Part shown: positions 43,326 to 51,294 of the stretch, piece by piece
Numbering within the stretch: the first letter of the stretch is position 1
Layout: each line of letters opens with the position of its first letter
Source: JBDWFY01 sp965275915
Lineage (GTDB): Bacteria > Pseudomonadota > Alphaproteobacteria > Rhizobiales > Stappiaceae
Direction: 5' to 3'
Length of the DNA stretch: 64,000 bases
NCBI GenBank assembly: GCA_965275915.1
Contig: CBDHYI010000007.1
Location: forward strand, 1,426,001-1,490,000
Made by a program: the position numbers and the translations under genes
The notes under the pieces: generated by a model
The model's input: the letters and a program-made list of their open reading frames with translations, nothing else
What the model was told of the DNA's origin: nothing
Database searches by the model: none

Positions 43326-43880
43326 CTAAATCGGGCGTACTTCCTGAACTTCGGGCAAAAAATGCTTCAAAAGGTTCTGGATGCCATATTGGAGTGTCGC
43401 GGTTGATGAGGGACATCCGGCACAGGCGCCGCGCATCGACAAATAAACAATCCCGTCGCGAAAGCCGCGGAACGTGATGTCACCACCATCCTGAGCAACA
43501 GCGGGCCGCACACGGGTTTCGATCAGTTCCTTGATTGTCGCCACCGCTTCCTGATCCGCTTCGTCGAAAAACTCTTCGCCGCTGTCTTCCGGTTCCTCGC
43601 TGATCATAACAGGAGCACCGGTCATATAGTGCTCCATGATCGCACCAAGCACGGCCGGTTTCATGTGCTGCCAGTCTTCATCGGACTTTGTCACGGTTAT
43701 GAAATCATGCCCGAAAAACACACCGGCGACGCCCGGAACCTCAAACAGTTTCTGCGCCAGCGGAGAGATCACCGCGTCTTCGGCGGTGCGGAAATCGCGC
43801 GTGTCGTTTTGCAGGACGACCCGGCCGGGCAGAAATTTCAGAGTTGCCGGATTTGGCGTCGCCTCAGTCTGAATAAACAT
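43326..43880 (-). CDS. NifU-like/NfuA Fe-S scaffold protein
   Basis: The start is the ATG at 43880 ('MFIQTEATPNPATLKFLPG', the conserved N-terminus); an open frame runs to 44075 but is not conserved. The 184-residue protein has an N-terminal Nfu domain and a C-terminal NifU domain with 'VRPAVAQDGGDITF' and the cluster motif 'RGACAGCPSS' (CxxC). It carries Fe-S clusters to client enzymes such as MiaB in this window. Confidence 0.95.
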   Translation of the reverse strand: MFIQTEATPNPATLKFLPGRVVLQNDTRDFRTAEDAVISPLAQKLFEVPGVAGVFFGHDFITVTKSDEDWQHMKPAVLGAIMEHYMTGAPVMISEEPEDSGEEFFDEADQEAVATIKELIETRVRPAVAQDGGDITFRGFRDGIVYLSMRGACAGCPSSTATLQYGIQNLLKHFLPEVQEVRPI

Positions 43881-43920
43881 CGGATCAATCTCTCTCGTCG
43901 CGGGCGCTAAGCCCGGTATG

Positions 43921-43985
43921 GAGCATGTCCTACGGCTCTTGTCCGCGTGACATGCTCCAAGCCTTTGTTTTGTCACGTATCCCGA
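43921..43985. repeat. interspersed palindromic repeat, copy C (divergent)
   Basis: Contains GCATGTC/GACATGC and CGTGACA/TGTCACG inverted repeats and ends 'CCTTTGTTTTGTCACGTATCC', cut to the last motif. Its second half follows the same layout as the repeats at 47083 and 49182 (arm, ATGC-CCAA-C, TTTG, arm, TATCC) with covarying stem bases. Confidence 0.55.
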
Positions 43986-44154
43986 TCGAAAAAGAGCGAC
44001 CCTTTCTCCAGGACATGCCGTGTGCCATTTACACCATAATTTAACGTGCCCGCCAACGACTTCAAGCACGCACACTCAGATAACATGCATTTGCTGTGCA
44101 TGTTAGAAAATTCTTCAGAGCGTTTTCTGTCTGCGCAAGGCCGCCCAGAACGCT

Positions 44155-44649
44155 CTATGCGATGGCCGCAATGTCATCATCGCTGAGCGTTCCGGGGACA
44201 ATTGTCACCGGGATCGGGAATGTACCCGAGCTCTGATAGGCGATCTGAGTCACCAACGGTCCGGGGCCCTCGGACCCCGTTCCGGCTGCTAGCACGAGAA
44301 TAGCCACGTCCTCGTCTTCCTCGATCAACTCAAGGATGACCTCGGACGATTTCCCCTCGCGCACCACCATTTCAGGATCGATATTGACCGAGACTTTCAC
44401 CCGCTCCGAAGCACGCGCAAGTACGGTTTCGGCTTCTTCCATCGCCTCCGCACGCATTATGTTTTCCACACCGATCCAGTGCTGGAAATCGGACGGTGCG
44501 ATCACATAGAGCATAAGCAGGGCGCCGTTCGTGTGCTCTGCACGCTTCGCAGCATAAAGCAGGGCACGCCCGCACTCCGGCGTGTCATCGACAATCACCA
44601 GAAACTTGCGCCTGTGCCCTTCCTCAAGACTTCGTCGCTTCGTAACCAT
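44155..44649 (-). CDS. universal stress protein (UspA family)
   Basis: A 164-residue protein with one Usp domain: 'RKFLVIVDDTPECGRALLYA', the acidic helix rich in Glu and Ala at about residues 60-85, and 'DVAILVLAAGTGSEGPGPL', where the usual G-x2-G-x9-G-S/T nucleotide motif is altered (GTGSEGPG). Whether it binds ATP is uncertain. It is a single gene, between the NifU-like gene and hslU. Confidence 0.9.
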   Translation of the reverse strand: MVTKRRSLEEGHRRKFLVIVDDTPECGRALLYAAKRAEHTNGALLMLYVIAPSDFQHWIGVENIMRAEAMEEAETVLARASERVKVSVNIDPEMVVREGKSSEVILELIEEDEDVAILVLAAGTGSEGPGPLVTQIAYQSSGTFPIPVTIVPGTLSDDDIAAIA

Positions 44650-44916
44650 ATACGCATGCTGCCATTTGCCGGACCAATCGGCAAGACCGGGAGCGGTCGC
44701 TCAACCTTCCGCCCGGAATCCATAAAATCGGAGGTTTCAGCCAGACTACCCAACATAAACGAGACACGCACAAGGCTCAGGACCCATTCATTTCATGCAA
44801 TTGTGTTCCTCACTGCGTTGGAAGGACTTGAAAACCGGACGGTTTCCTACACCTTTCCGCCTTGCCAAAAACAAAATCTGCTCTCGCACAATGGATGAAA
44901 TGAATGGGTCCCGAGC

Positions 44917-46221
44917 CTAAAGAATAAACCGCGAAAGATCGGCATTCTTCGCAAGATCGCCCAGATTGGTCCGCACATAGTCGGCATCAACCCTGAACGT
45001 TTCGCCGCTCTTGTCGGGCGCCGTAAAGGAAATATCGTCCAGAATCCGCTCCATCACCGTCTGAAGACGGCGCGCCCCGATATTTTCCACCGTCGCGTTG
45101 ATATCGACCGCAATTGTTGCAATTTCCTCGATCGCGTCGTCGGTGACTTCGAGCGTTACATCTTCCGTCGCCATCAGCGCGACATACTGCTTGATCAGGC
45201 TGGCTTCGGTTTCCGTCAGAATGGCCCGGAAGTCGTCGCGGGTCAGCGCCCGCAGCTCAACACGGATCGGCAGCCGCCCTTGCAGCTCCGGCAAAAGGTC
45301 CGAGGGACTGGCAACGTGAAACGCACCGGAGGCAATGAACAGGATATGGTCTGTTTTGACCGGCCCGTGTTTTGTCGAGACCGTCGTGCCTTCGATCAGC
45401 GGCAAAAGGTCCCGCTGAACGCCTTCGCGGCTGACATCGCCGCCCTGCCGCCCTTCCCGCGCGCAGATCTTGTCGATCTCATCAAGGAAAACGATTCCGT
45501 CATTTTCCGTAATGCGGATCGCTTCGGCGACCACCTGATCCTCATCCAGCAGCTTGTCGGACTCTTCGGCAATCAGGAGATCATAACTGTCCTTGACCGT
45601 CACGCGCCGGGTCTTCTTGTTCCCGCCCATGGCCTTTCCGAGAATATCGTTGAGGTTCATCACACCGACGCTGGCGCCGGGCATGCCGGGCACATCAAAA
45701 CCAGGCAGCGAGGGAGGCGCGCTGACTTCGATTTCGATTTCCTTTTCGTCCATCTGCCCTTCATGCAGTTTGCGCCGAAAACTGTCGCGCGTTGACGGGC
45801 TGGCCGATGCGCCAACCAGGGCGTCCAGAACGCGCTCTTCGGCCTGGAGATGCGCTTTGGCCTGAACTTCCTTGCGTTTTTCGGTGCGCACAAGGGAGAT
45901 TGCCGCCTCAACCAGGTCGCGCACAATCTGCTCCACATCACGGCCGACATAACCGACCTCGGTAAATTTCGTCGCCTCGACCTTGATGAACGGCGCATTG
46001 GCAAGTTTGGCCAGGCGCCGGGATATCTCCGTCTTACCGACACCGGTCGGCCCGATCATCAGAATGTTCTTGGGCAGAACCTCCTCGCGCATCGGACCTT
46101 CAAGCTGCTGCCGGCGCCACCGATTGCGCAAGGCGATCGCGACCGCCCGTTTGGCGTCCTTCTGGCCGATAATGTAACGGTCGAGTTCGGAAACGATCTC
46201 CCGAGGAGAAAAATCAGTCAT
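44917..46221 (-). CDS. hslU: ATP-dependent protease ATPase subunit HslU
   Basis: The 434-residue AAA+ unfoldase has Walker A GPTGVGKT at 57-64, 'ATKFTEVGYVGRDVEQIVRD' with the pore GYVG loop, an inserted I domain (~115-240), Walker B 'GIVFLDEIDKIC' and the C-terminal 'LSRFIL' tail that docks into HslV. It unfolds substrates for the HslV peptidase. It lies 72 bp after hslV. Confidence 0.98.
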   Translation of the reverse strand: MTDFSPREIVSELDRYIIGQKDAKRAVAIALRNRWRRQQLEGPMREEVLPKNILMIGPTGVGKTEISRRLAKLANAPFIKVEATKFTEVGYVGRDVEQIVRDLVEAAISLVRTEKRKEVQAKAHLQAEERVLDALVGASASPSTRDSFRRKLHEGQMDEKEIEIEVSAPPSLPGFDVPGMPGASVGVMNLNDILGKAMGGNKKTRRVTVKDSYDLLIAEESDKLLDEDQVVAEAIRITENDGIVFLDEIDKICAREGRQGGDVSREGVQRDLLPLIEGTTVSTKHGPVKTDHILFIASGAFHVASPSDLLPELQGRLPIRVELRALTRDDFRAILTETEASLIKQYVALMATEDVTLEVTDDAIEEIATIAVDINATVENIGARRLQTVMERILDDISFTAPDKSGETFRVDADYVRTNLGDLAKNADLSRFIL

Positions 46222-46293
46222 ACTCTACTTCCTGACAGGCGAAACAAGTGTGTTCAGAGGCGTCCGTGGCGCGGAATTCAGATGAGGGTCAGG

Positions 46294-46839
46294 TCAATCA
46301 ACCTGATCGTCCAGGCTCTCCACGATGAGATTGGCATTTGTGTAGACACAGATATCGGCCGCAATTGCCATGGCTTTCCGGGCGACCGTTTCCGCATCAA
46401 GATCGGTATCCATCAGGGCTCGGGCGGCGGCAAGCGCATAGTTGCCACCCGATCCGATTCCCATGACGCCGTTTTCCGGCTCAAGCACATCGCCGGTTCC
46501 GGTCAGAACCAGCGTGACCGAGGAATCTGCAACCAGCATCATCGCTTCAAGCCGCCGCAGATACCGGTCCGTCCGCCAGTCTTTTGCGAGCTCGACACAG
46601 GATCGCATGAGCTGCGACGGATATTGTTCAAGTTTGGCTTCCAGGCGCTCAAACAGCGTAAAAGCATCGGCCGTTGCCCCGGCAAAACCGCCAATCACCT
46701 CGCCCTTGGCAAGCGGCCGAACTTTTCGGGCGGAATTTTTGATAACCGTCTGCCCAAGCGAGACCTGGCCATCGCCCGCAATGACAACCTTGCCGGCTTT
46801 GCGGACTGCCAGAATTGTTGTGCCGTGCCATGTTTCCAT
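46294..46839 (-). CDS. hslV: ATP-dependent protease subunit HslV
   Basis: The 181-residue N-terminal nucleophile peptidase begins METWHG before TTILAVRK; the catalytic residue is the first Thr after a short propeptide, which must be removed. Conserved parts are 'AGDGQVSLGQTVIK', 'GGFAGATADAFTLFERLE' and 'GIGSGGNYALAAARALMD'. Forms a double hexamer with HslU on each side. The gap upstream (46840-47206) carries its promoter and a palindromic repeat. Confidence 0.97.
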   Translation of the reverse strand: METWHGTTILAVRKAGKVVIAGDGQVSLGQTVIKNSARKVRPLAKGEVIGGFAGATADAFTLFERLEAKLEQYPSQLMRSCVELAKDWRTDRYLRRLEAMMLVADSSVTLVLTGTGDVLEPENGVMGIGSGGNYALAAARALMDTDLDAETVARKAMAIAADICVYTNANLIVESLDDQVD

Positions 46840-47082
46840 GAATATGTCGCTCTCAAATTTGTCCGATCACACATCACCGTCCGTTTGACTGGCCGGTATC
46901 GGGATCTGGTTTTCATGGAACCGGTTTTCAGATTGTCCAAGGCTGAGGACCGGTCGATCGATTGCAAATACTCTATAAAATCGGCGCGTGCAAAAGCAAA
47001 CCGGTTGATTTGCTGTGTGCGGGACGGCTTCGCGCGCCAATTATCTTCAGCCCTATGTAGGATGTCGGTTCCGTTTTCCTAG

Positions 47083-47144
47083 GGCAATTCTCGCGATCAT
47101 TGGATCGCGCGAAATGCCCAACCATTTGTTTTTGCGCGTATCCT
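47083..47144. repeat. interspersed palindromic repeat, copy A
   Basis: A 62-bp unit that differs from copy B (49182) at only 3 positions. It starts GGCAATTCTCGCG and has an inverted repeat GGAT-CGCGC / GCGCG-TATCC with a loop holding ATGCCCAACC and TTTG. Together with the following palindrome it forms a ~100-bp element bounded by CTAG-like ends. Confidence 0.8.
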
Positions 47145-47147
47145 TGT

Positions 47148-47171
47148 CGTGAAGGTGATCCAACCTTCACG
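47148..47171. repeat. perfect palindrome next to repeat A
   Basis: Arms CGTGAAGGT/ACCTTCACG around a 6-nt loop, with no T-run. Part of the same composite element as copy A; it is absent after copy B. Confidence 0.7.
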
Positions 47172-47206
47172 GGATGCGCTCTAGATCCCCTGGAGAATTC
47201 GCCGGA

Positions 47207-47794
47207 CTATCTGACATCAGGAACGTAGCGTACGGCTTCTTCAACAATTCTTTTTGCGACGGCTGTCAGACGTTTGGCAAGCGCCGGATCTTCAAGATCT
47301 CCCTTGTCATTGAAGGCCTGACCGGCGCGGGGCAGCACGACCTGATCCGGCAGCACCATTGCGCCAAGGGCAACCTCAAGTACGGGCCGAATTCCCAAAA
47401 GGCCTCTCAGGCCTCCGAAGCCACCCGGAGACGCAGCGCCGAGAGCAAAAATCCGACCCTTGAAAACCGATCCCTCACCTTCGACTTTCACACGGCTGAT
47501 CCAGTCAATCGTGTTTTTCAGAAGCGGCGTGTAGCCACCATTATATTCCGGACAGGTGATAAACACCCCCTGGTGCTCACTGACCAGCCGATAAAGCTTA
47601 TGGGCATTGTCAGGCACGCCGGATTGCGCTTCAAGATCGCCGTCATAAAGCGGCAGCGGATAGTCCGCGAGCGATATTCTGGTTACCTGTGCGCCTGCAA
47701 GGCCAAGTTCACGCGCGGTGGCAGCCGCAAGTTTCCCATTCAGCGAGCCGGCTCGCGTCGAGCCTGAAAATATCAGAATTCTGGGGTCCCGCAT
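47207..47794 (-). CDS. NADPH-dependent FMN reductase
   Basis: A 195-residue flavodoxin-like protein with the 'ILIFSGSTRAGSLNGKLA' FMN-binding loop and 'FITCPEYNGGYTPLLKNTID' (the PEYNG motif). This family reduces FMN, quinones or azo compounds with NADPH. It lies 123 bp after a LysR-type gene on the same strand, so it may be under its control, though they are transcribed in line and not divergently. Confidence 0.92.
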   Translation of the reverse strand: MRDPRILIFSGSTRAGSLNGKLAAATARELGLAGAQVTRISLADYPLPLYDGDLEAQSGVPDNAHKLYRLVSEHQGVFITCPEYNGGYTPLLKNTIDWISRVKVEGEGSVFKGRIFALGAASPGGFGGLRGLLGIRPVLEVALGAMVLPDQVVLPRAGQAFNDKGDLEDPALAKRLTAVAKRIVEEAVRYVPDVR

Positions 47795-47917
47795 GCGGAT
47801 TGAATCCCTCTTGTCTCCGCTTCAAACCAAACGCAATAAAGCGCAGTTGCGAAAAGTTGAAGCACTTTTCACTAACAATACGCAACAAACAAAGCTCTGG
47901 AGCAATTCATCCGACCA

Positions 47918-48811
47918 TCAGTCATGCGTGAACTGCGGCAAAAGCCAATCCCGGAAACGACGGATATTCGGCAGGTTTGCCCGATTTTCCCGATAGACCA
48001 GCCAAAGGGCAATCTCGGCCCTGCACAACAGATCAAACGGCTGGATGAGATGGCCCTGCTCAACCTCATCCCGGTAAAAGGCCGGCGTCAGGATAGCGAC
48101 ACCGCGGCCGGCCAGAGCGGCCTTGACATCGAGCGCCTGCGAACCGAAACGGCTGGCGGGTCGTGCCTCCAGTCCTGTCGCCGGAACACCAGCGGCATCG
48201 AACCACTCCCGCCACCAGGGATCGGACGCCTCGATAATCGGAAGCCGAAGAAGGTCTGACGGTTCATCGATACCGCCGATCGTGTCGGCCAGCTTGGGAT
48301 GGAGCATCGGTGTGAAATCAAAATGCAGCAGCTTGTGCGACACCATCCCGTCCGGTTTTTCCGTCGCGCATCGTATTGCAACATCGATGTCCGAGTTTAT
48401 GAGATCGGGCGTGGCCTCGGACATCCCGACGCGAACGGCCAGTTCCGGGTGCTCCAACTGAAAGGCGCCAAGACGCGGCGCGAGCCAGTGAATGGCAAAG
48501 GTTGCTGTCGTGCTCAGCGTGAGCGTGCCGCTCACCGTCCCTTTTGCCTTGGCATACGCCACGGAAATTCTCTCCAGCGCATCGCTGATCTGCGGCGCAA
48601 GCGCCCGTCCGACATCGGTGATTGCGATCTGCCTGGGCTTGCGATGAAACAGCGTGCTGCCGATCCGGTCTTCAAGCACTTTGATCTGATAACTGACCGC
48701 CGCTTGCGTCATGCCAAGTTCATCCGCGGCCTTGGTGAAGCTGACGTTTCTGGCAACCGCTTCAAACGCCCTAAGGGCGGCCAACGGCGGCAGATCATAA
48801 GGCCTTTGCAT
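47918..48811 (-). CDS. LysR-family transcriptional regulator (GcvA-like)
   Basis: A 297-residue LTTR with the N-terminal HTH ('LPPLAALRAFEAVARNVSFT', 'AADELGMTQAAVSYQIKVLE') and a C-terminal substrate domain ending 'FRDWL'. The 'LRAFEAVAR...SFTKAADELGMTQAAVS' pattern is typical of the GcvA subgroup. Its divergent neighbour is a DUF1127 gene. The inducer is unknown. Confidence 0.93.
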   Translation of the reverse strand: MQRPYDLPPLAALRAFEAVARNVSFTKAADELGMTQAAVSYQIKVLEDRIGSTLFHRKPRQIAITDVGRALAPQISDALERISVAYAKAKGTVSGTLTLSTTATFAIHWLAPRLGAFQLEHPELAVRVGMSEATPDLINSDIDVAIRCATEKPDGMVSHKLLHFDFTPMLHPKLADTIGGIDEPSDLLRLPIIEASDPWWREWFDAAGVPATGLEARPASRFGSQALDVKAALAGRGVAILTPAFYRDEVEQGHLIQPFDLLCRAEIALWLVYRENRANLPNIRRFRDWLLPQFTHD

Positions 48812-48911
48812 TAAATTTCCTTATGCATAATCGATCTATTCTAATTTGAAATATAAAGAAATTATGGTGATTTTGAAAGAATATTGATCTTCTCAAACCG
48901 GGATAGATAAA

Positions 48912-49100
48912 ATGATTCTATCAAAAGGCAGTTATGAGCTTTTCGGTGTGAGTGTTCGCGCGGCGAAACGGTTTTTCGCGCTTTTGCAGCCAATTCTCAG
49001 CCGGCGGCGCACGATCCGGCTGACATCGGATCTGCCGGACCATCTGCAGCGCGATATCGGGCTGATCGACGGAAGGCGTGACAGAAACCGTGGTCCGTGA
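48912..49100 (+). CDS. DUF1127 protein (62 aa)
   Basis: A 62-residue basic protein with the family core 'LSRRRTIRLTSDLPDHLQRD' followed by IGL (residues ~29-51). DUF1127 proteins are common in alphaproteobacteria and some affect phosphate, carbon or stress responses through RNA turnover. Preceded by an AT-rich region shared with the divergent LysR gene. Confidence 0.8.
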   Translation: MILSKGSYELFGVSVRAAKRFFALLQPILSRRRTIRLTSDLPDHLQRDIGLIDGRRDRNRGP

Positions 49101-49181
49101 CGACAGGGGAAAACAAAGTTTGAAGTGCTTTGGCCGAAAACACTCTTTCCGCGCCAGACTGATCCGGCGCGGTGGACTTAA

Positions 49182-49243
49182 GGCAATTCTCGCGTTCATT
49201 GGATCGCGCGAAATGCCCAACCCTTTGGTTTTGCGCGTATCCT
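49182..49243. repeat. interspersed palindromic repeat, copy B
   Basis: A 62-bp unit 95% identical to copy A at 47083. It lies directly past the pmtA stop (overlaps it by 2 bp), so it may serve as a transcript end. The following palindrome of copy A is missing. Confidence 0.8.
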
Positions 49244-49883
49244 AAGACGGTTTTCTGTAGATCCAGACCCGGGCCGGCGGCAGATTCAACAGGATCCAGC
49301 CGGTCACCGTATAGTTGATCAGGCCAGTCTCCTCCTTCACCGGCGGCACCAGTGCGTAGGAAAACTGAATGAACGGCGCACCGGGCTGAAGCAGGTCAAA
49401 CGCCTCTAAAAGAAGCTTCCGGCGACTGTCCACCGAGCTTGTGAAAAGCGGCAGACTTGAAACAATGCCGGCGAGCGAGCCGGATTCGACATCGGTCAAT
49501 GTCTTTTTCAGAGAATAGGCATCTCCCTGAACGATGGTGATGCCCTGAAACCTCTTTTGCAGCAACCCGCAGAATTTGCAGTTATATTCGATCGCAGTAA
49601 GGCGGCCCGGTTCAACGCCGCGCTTGAGAATCGCTTCTGTAACAACGCCGGTACCGGGACCTAACTCGATAACCTGTCCGTCCCGGCCCATATCGATTTG
49701 CTGCGCCATGCGCCTGGCCAGAGCCGAACCGGATGGACTGACCGCCCCGGTTTTCAGGGGGTTGCCGGCCCAGGACTTGATGAAGCGTATCTCATCAAGA
49801 GCTTTCGAAGAGAGTTTTTTCGCACCCGCCGCGTTAAAAGAATGCATTTTCTCAAAGATCTCCAATAACAACGCGTCACTCAT
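49242..49883 (-). CDS. pmtA: phospholipid N-methyltransferase (PmtA-like)
   Basis: A 213-residue SAM-dependent enzyme of the Sinorhizobium-type PmtA family: 'EIRFIKSWAGNPLKTGAVSP' near residue 31, SAM-binding 'VIELGPGTGVVTEAILKRG', and 'GIVSSLPLFTSSVDSRRKLL'. It methylates phosphatidylethanolamine stepwise to phosphatidylcholine at the membrane. Lies just downstream of dnaJ, as in other rhizobia. A Rhodobacter-type Pmt is excluded by these motifs. Confidence 0.9.
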   Translation of the reverse strand: MSDALLLEIFEKMHSFNAAGAKKLSSKALDEIRFIKSWAGNPLKTGAVSPSGSALARRMAQQIDMGRDGQVIELGPGTGVVTEAILKRGVEPGRLTAIEYNCKFCGLLQKRFQGITIVQGDAYSLKKTLTDVESGSLAGIVSSLPLFTSSVDSRRKLLLEAFDLLQPGAPFIQFSYALVPPVKEETGLINYTVTGWILLNLPPARVWIYRKPS

Positions 49884-50013
49884 AAGTATTTCTTAATTAT
49901 TTGGCCTCATACAAAGTACTCACAATGACTACATAAGCATCTTCCCTTTGGGAAACCACCTGTTCCTTTTCAAAATTATTTAATTGCCGCCCATGGCAAC
50001 AGTATGGCAGTGC

Positions 50014-51144
50014 TTACTGCCCAAGATTGTCGAGGAAATCCTTCACCTTTGTGAAGAAACCCGCAGATTCAGGGTGATTGTCCTTTGAGGAGAGGTCCTC
50101 AAACTCCTGCAAAAGCTCGCGCTGTCTCTTTGTCAGGTTCGCCGGCGTTTCGACCGTCACCTGAATATACATATCCCCCGACTGTTTCGACCGCATAACG
50201 GGCATGCCTTTGTGACGCAACCGGAACTGCTTTCCCGTTTGGGTTCCCTCAGGCACTTTCACGCGGGTCTTTCCACCCTCCACAGTCGGCACATCGAACT
50301 GCCCGCCCAAAGCGGCGGTGGTCATCGAGATCGGTACGCGGCAGAAAATATCGGCGCCGTCGCGCTGAAAAAACGTGTGCGGCTTTATCGACAGGAAAAT
50401 ATAGAGATCGCCCGGAGGCCCGCCTCTGATCCCTGCTTCCCCTTCATTGGCAAGGCGAATGCGGGTGCCATCTTCGATGCCGGCGGGAATGTTGACAGAG
50501 AGTGTCCTCTCTTCCGTCTTCCGTCCGGTTCCACCGCAACTTTCGCACGGATCCGTAATGGTTTCACCCCGCCCCTGACAGCTGGGACAGGTTCTTTCCA
50601 GGGTGAAAAAACCCTGGCTGGCCCTGACCCGCCCGCTGCCGGCACAGGTCCGGCAGGTGGTTGGGCTGGTGCCGGGTTTTGCGCCCGTGCCCGAGCAGGT
50701 GTCACATGTCACAGATGTCGGGACTTCAACCTCGACAACCTTGCCGGTAAACGCATCTTCCAGAGTAATATCGAGATTGTAGCGCAGATCCGCGCCACGC
50801 TCGCGTCCGGAGCCGGACCGGCGCTGGCCGCCGCCGCCCATGCCGAAGAACTCGTCAAAGATATCTGACATGGTCGAGGCAAAGTCGGATCCGAAGCCGG
50901 CACCGCCGGCGCCGCCATTTTCAAAAGCGGCATGACCGTACCGATCGTAGGCCGAGCGTTTCTGCGGATCTTTGAGTGTCTCGTAAGCGGCGTTGAGTTC
51001 CTTGAATTTCGCTTCCGCTTCCCGATCGCCGGGATTTCTGTCCGGATGATACTTCATCGCCTGCTTGCGGAAGGCGCTTTTCAGCGTTTTCTCATCCGCA
51101 TCGCGCGAAACACCAAGTACATCGTAAAAGTCCGCTTTAGACAT
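50014..51144 (-). CDS. dnaJ: chaperone DnaJ
   Basis: The 376-residue type I J-protein has a J domain with 'KYHPDRNPGD' (HPD), a Gly-rich linker (GGAGGAGFGSDFAS), four CxxCxGxG zinc repeats (CDTCSGTG, CRTCAGSG, CPSCQGRG, CESCGGTG) and a C-terminal substrate domain. It stimulates DnaK. It lies 150 bp after dnaK with a hairpin between. Confidence 0.98.
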   Translation of the reverse strand: MSKADFYDVLGVSRDADEKTLKSAFRKQAMKYHPDRNPGDREAEAKFKELNAAYETLKDPQKRSAYDRYGHAAFENGGAGGAGFGSDFASTMSDIFDEFFGMGGGGQRRSGSGRERGADLRYNLDITLEDAFTGKVVEVEVPTSVTCDTCSGTGAKPGTSPTTCRTCAGSGRVRASQGFFTLERTCPSCQGRGETITDPCESCGGTGRKTEERTLSVNIPAGIEDGTRIRLANEGEAGIRGGPPGDLYIFLSIKPHTFFQRDGADIFCRVPISMTTAALGGQFDVPTVEGGKTRVKVPEGTQTGKQFRLRHKGMPVMRSKQSGDMYIQVTVETPANLTKRQRELLQEFEDLSSKDNHPESAGFFTKVKDFLDNLGQ

Positions 51145-51219
51145 CAGCGCGTCCAGCCCTTATTCATGATGCTCCCTTTTACGTTCACCGTCTGCGGCGG
51201 GCCATCGTGAATCTGCTAA

Positions 51220-51273
51220 CAAAGAGCCCGCACCTGGTTTCACCGGACTGTCCGGATCCACGTCGGCGCGGGC
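51220..51273 (-). terminator. hairpin/terminator between dnaK and dnaJ
   Basis: Minus-strand 9-bp outer stem GCCCGCGCC/GGTGCGGGC (one G-U) that encloses a small CCGGA/TCCGG hairpin and is followed by TCTTTGTT. It may lower dnaJ expression relative to dnaK by partial termination or set mRNA ends. Confidence 0.6.
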
Positions 51274-51294
51274 CTTTTCGTTCCTTATCGCCTG

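Larger units (their letters stand above)
46840..47206. other. hslV upstream gap with palindromic repeats
   Basis: About 367 bp without a gene. Its left half must carry the hslVU promoter; no clear RpoH-type site was seen by eye. The right half is the composite palindromic repeat element (47080-47183). Confidence 0.65.

Noticed and set aside
45850..47082. 410-codon plus-strand open frame opposite hslU and hslV
   Set aside because: Antisense shadow of two well supported genes; no ribosome site or recognisable motif.
47148..47171. Terminator of the FMN reductase or hslV
   Set aside because: The palindrome lacks a T-run on either strand and lies upstream of hslV; it is better explained as part of the repeat element.
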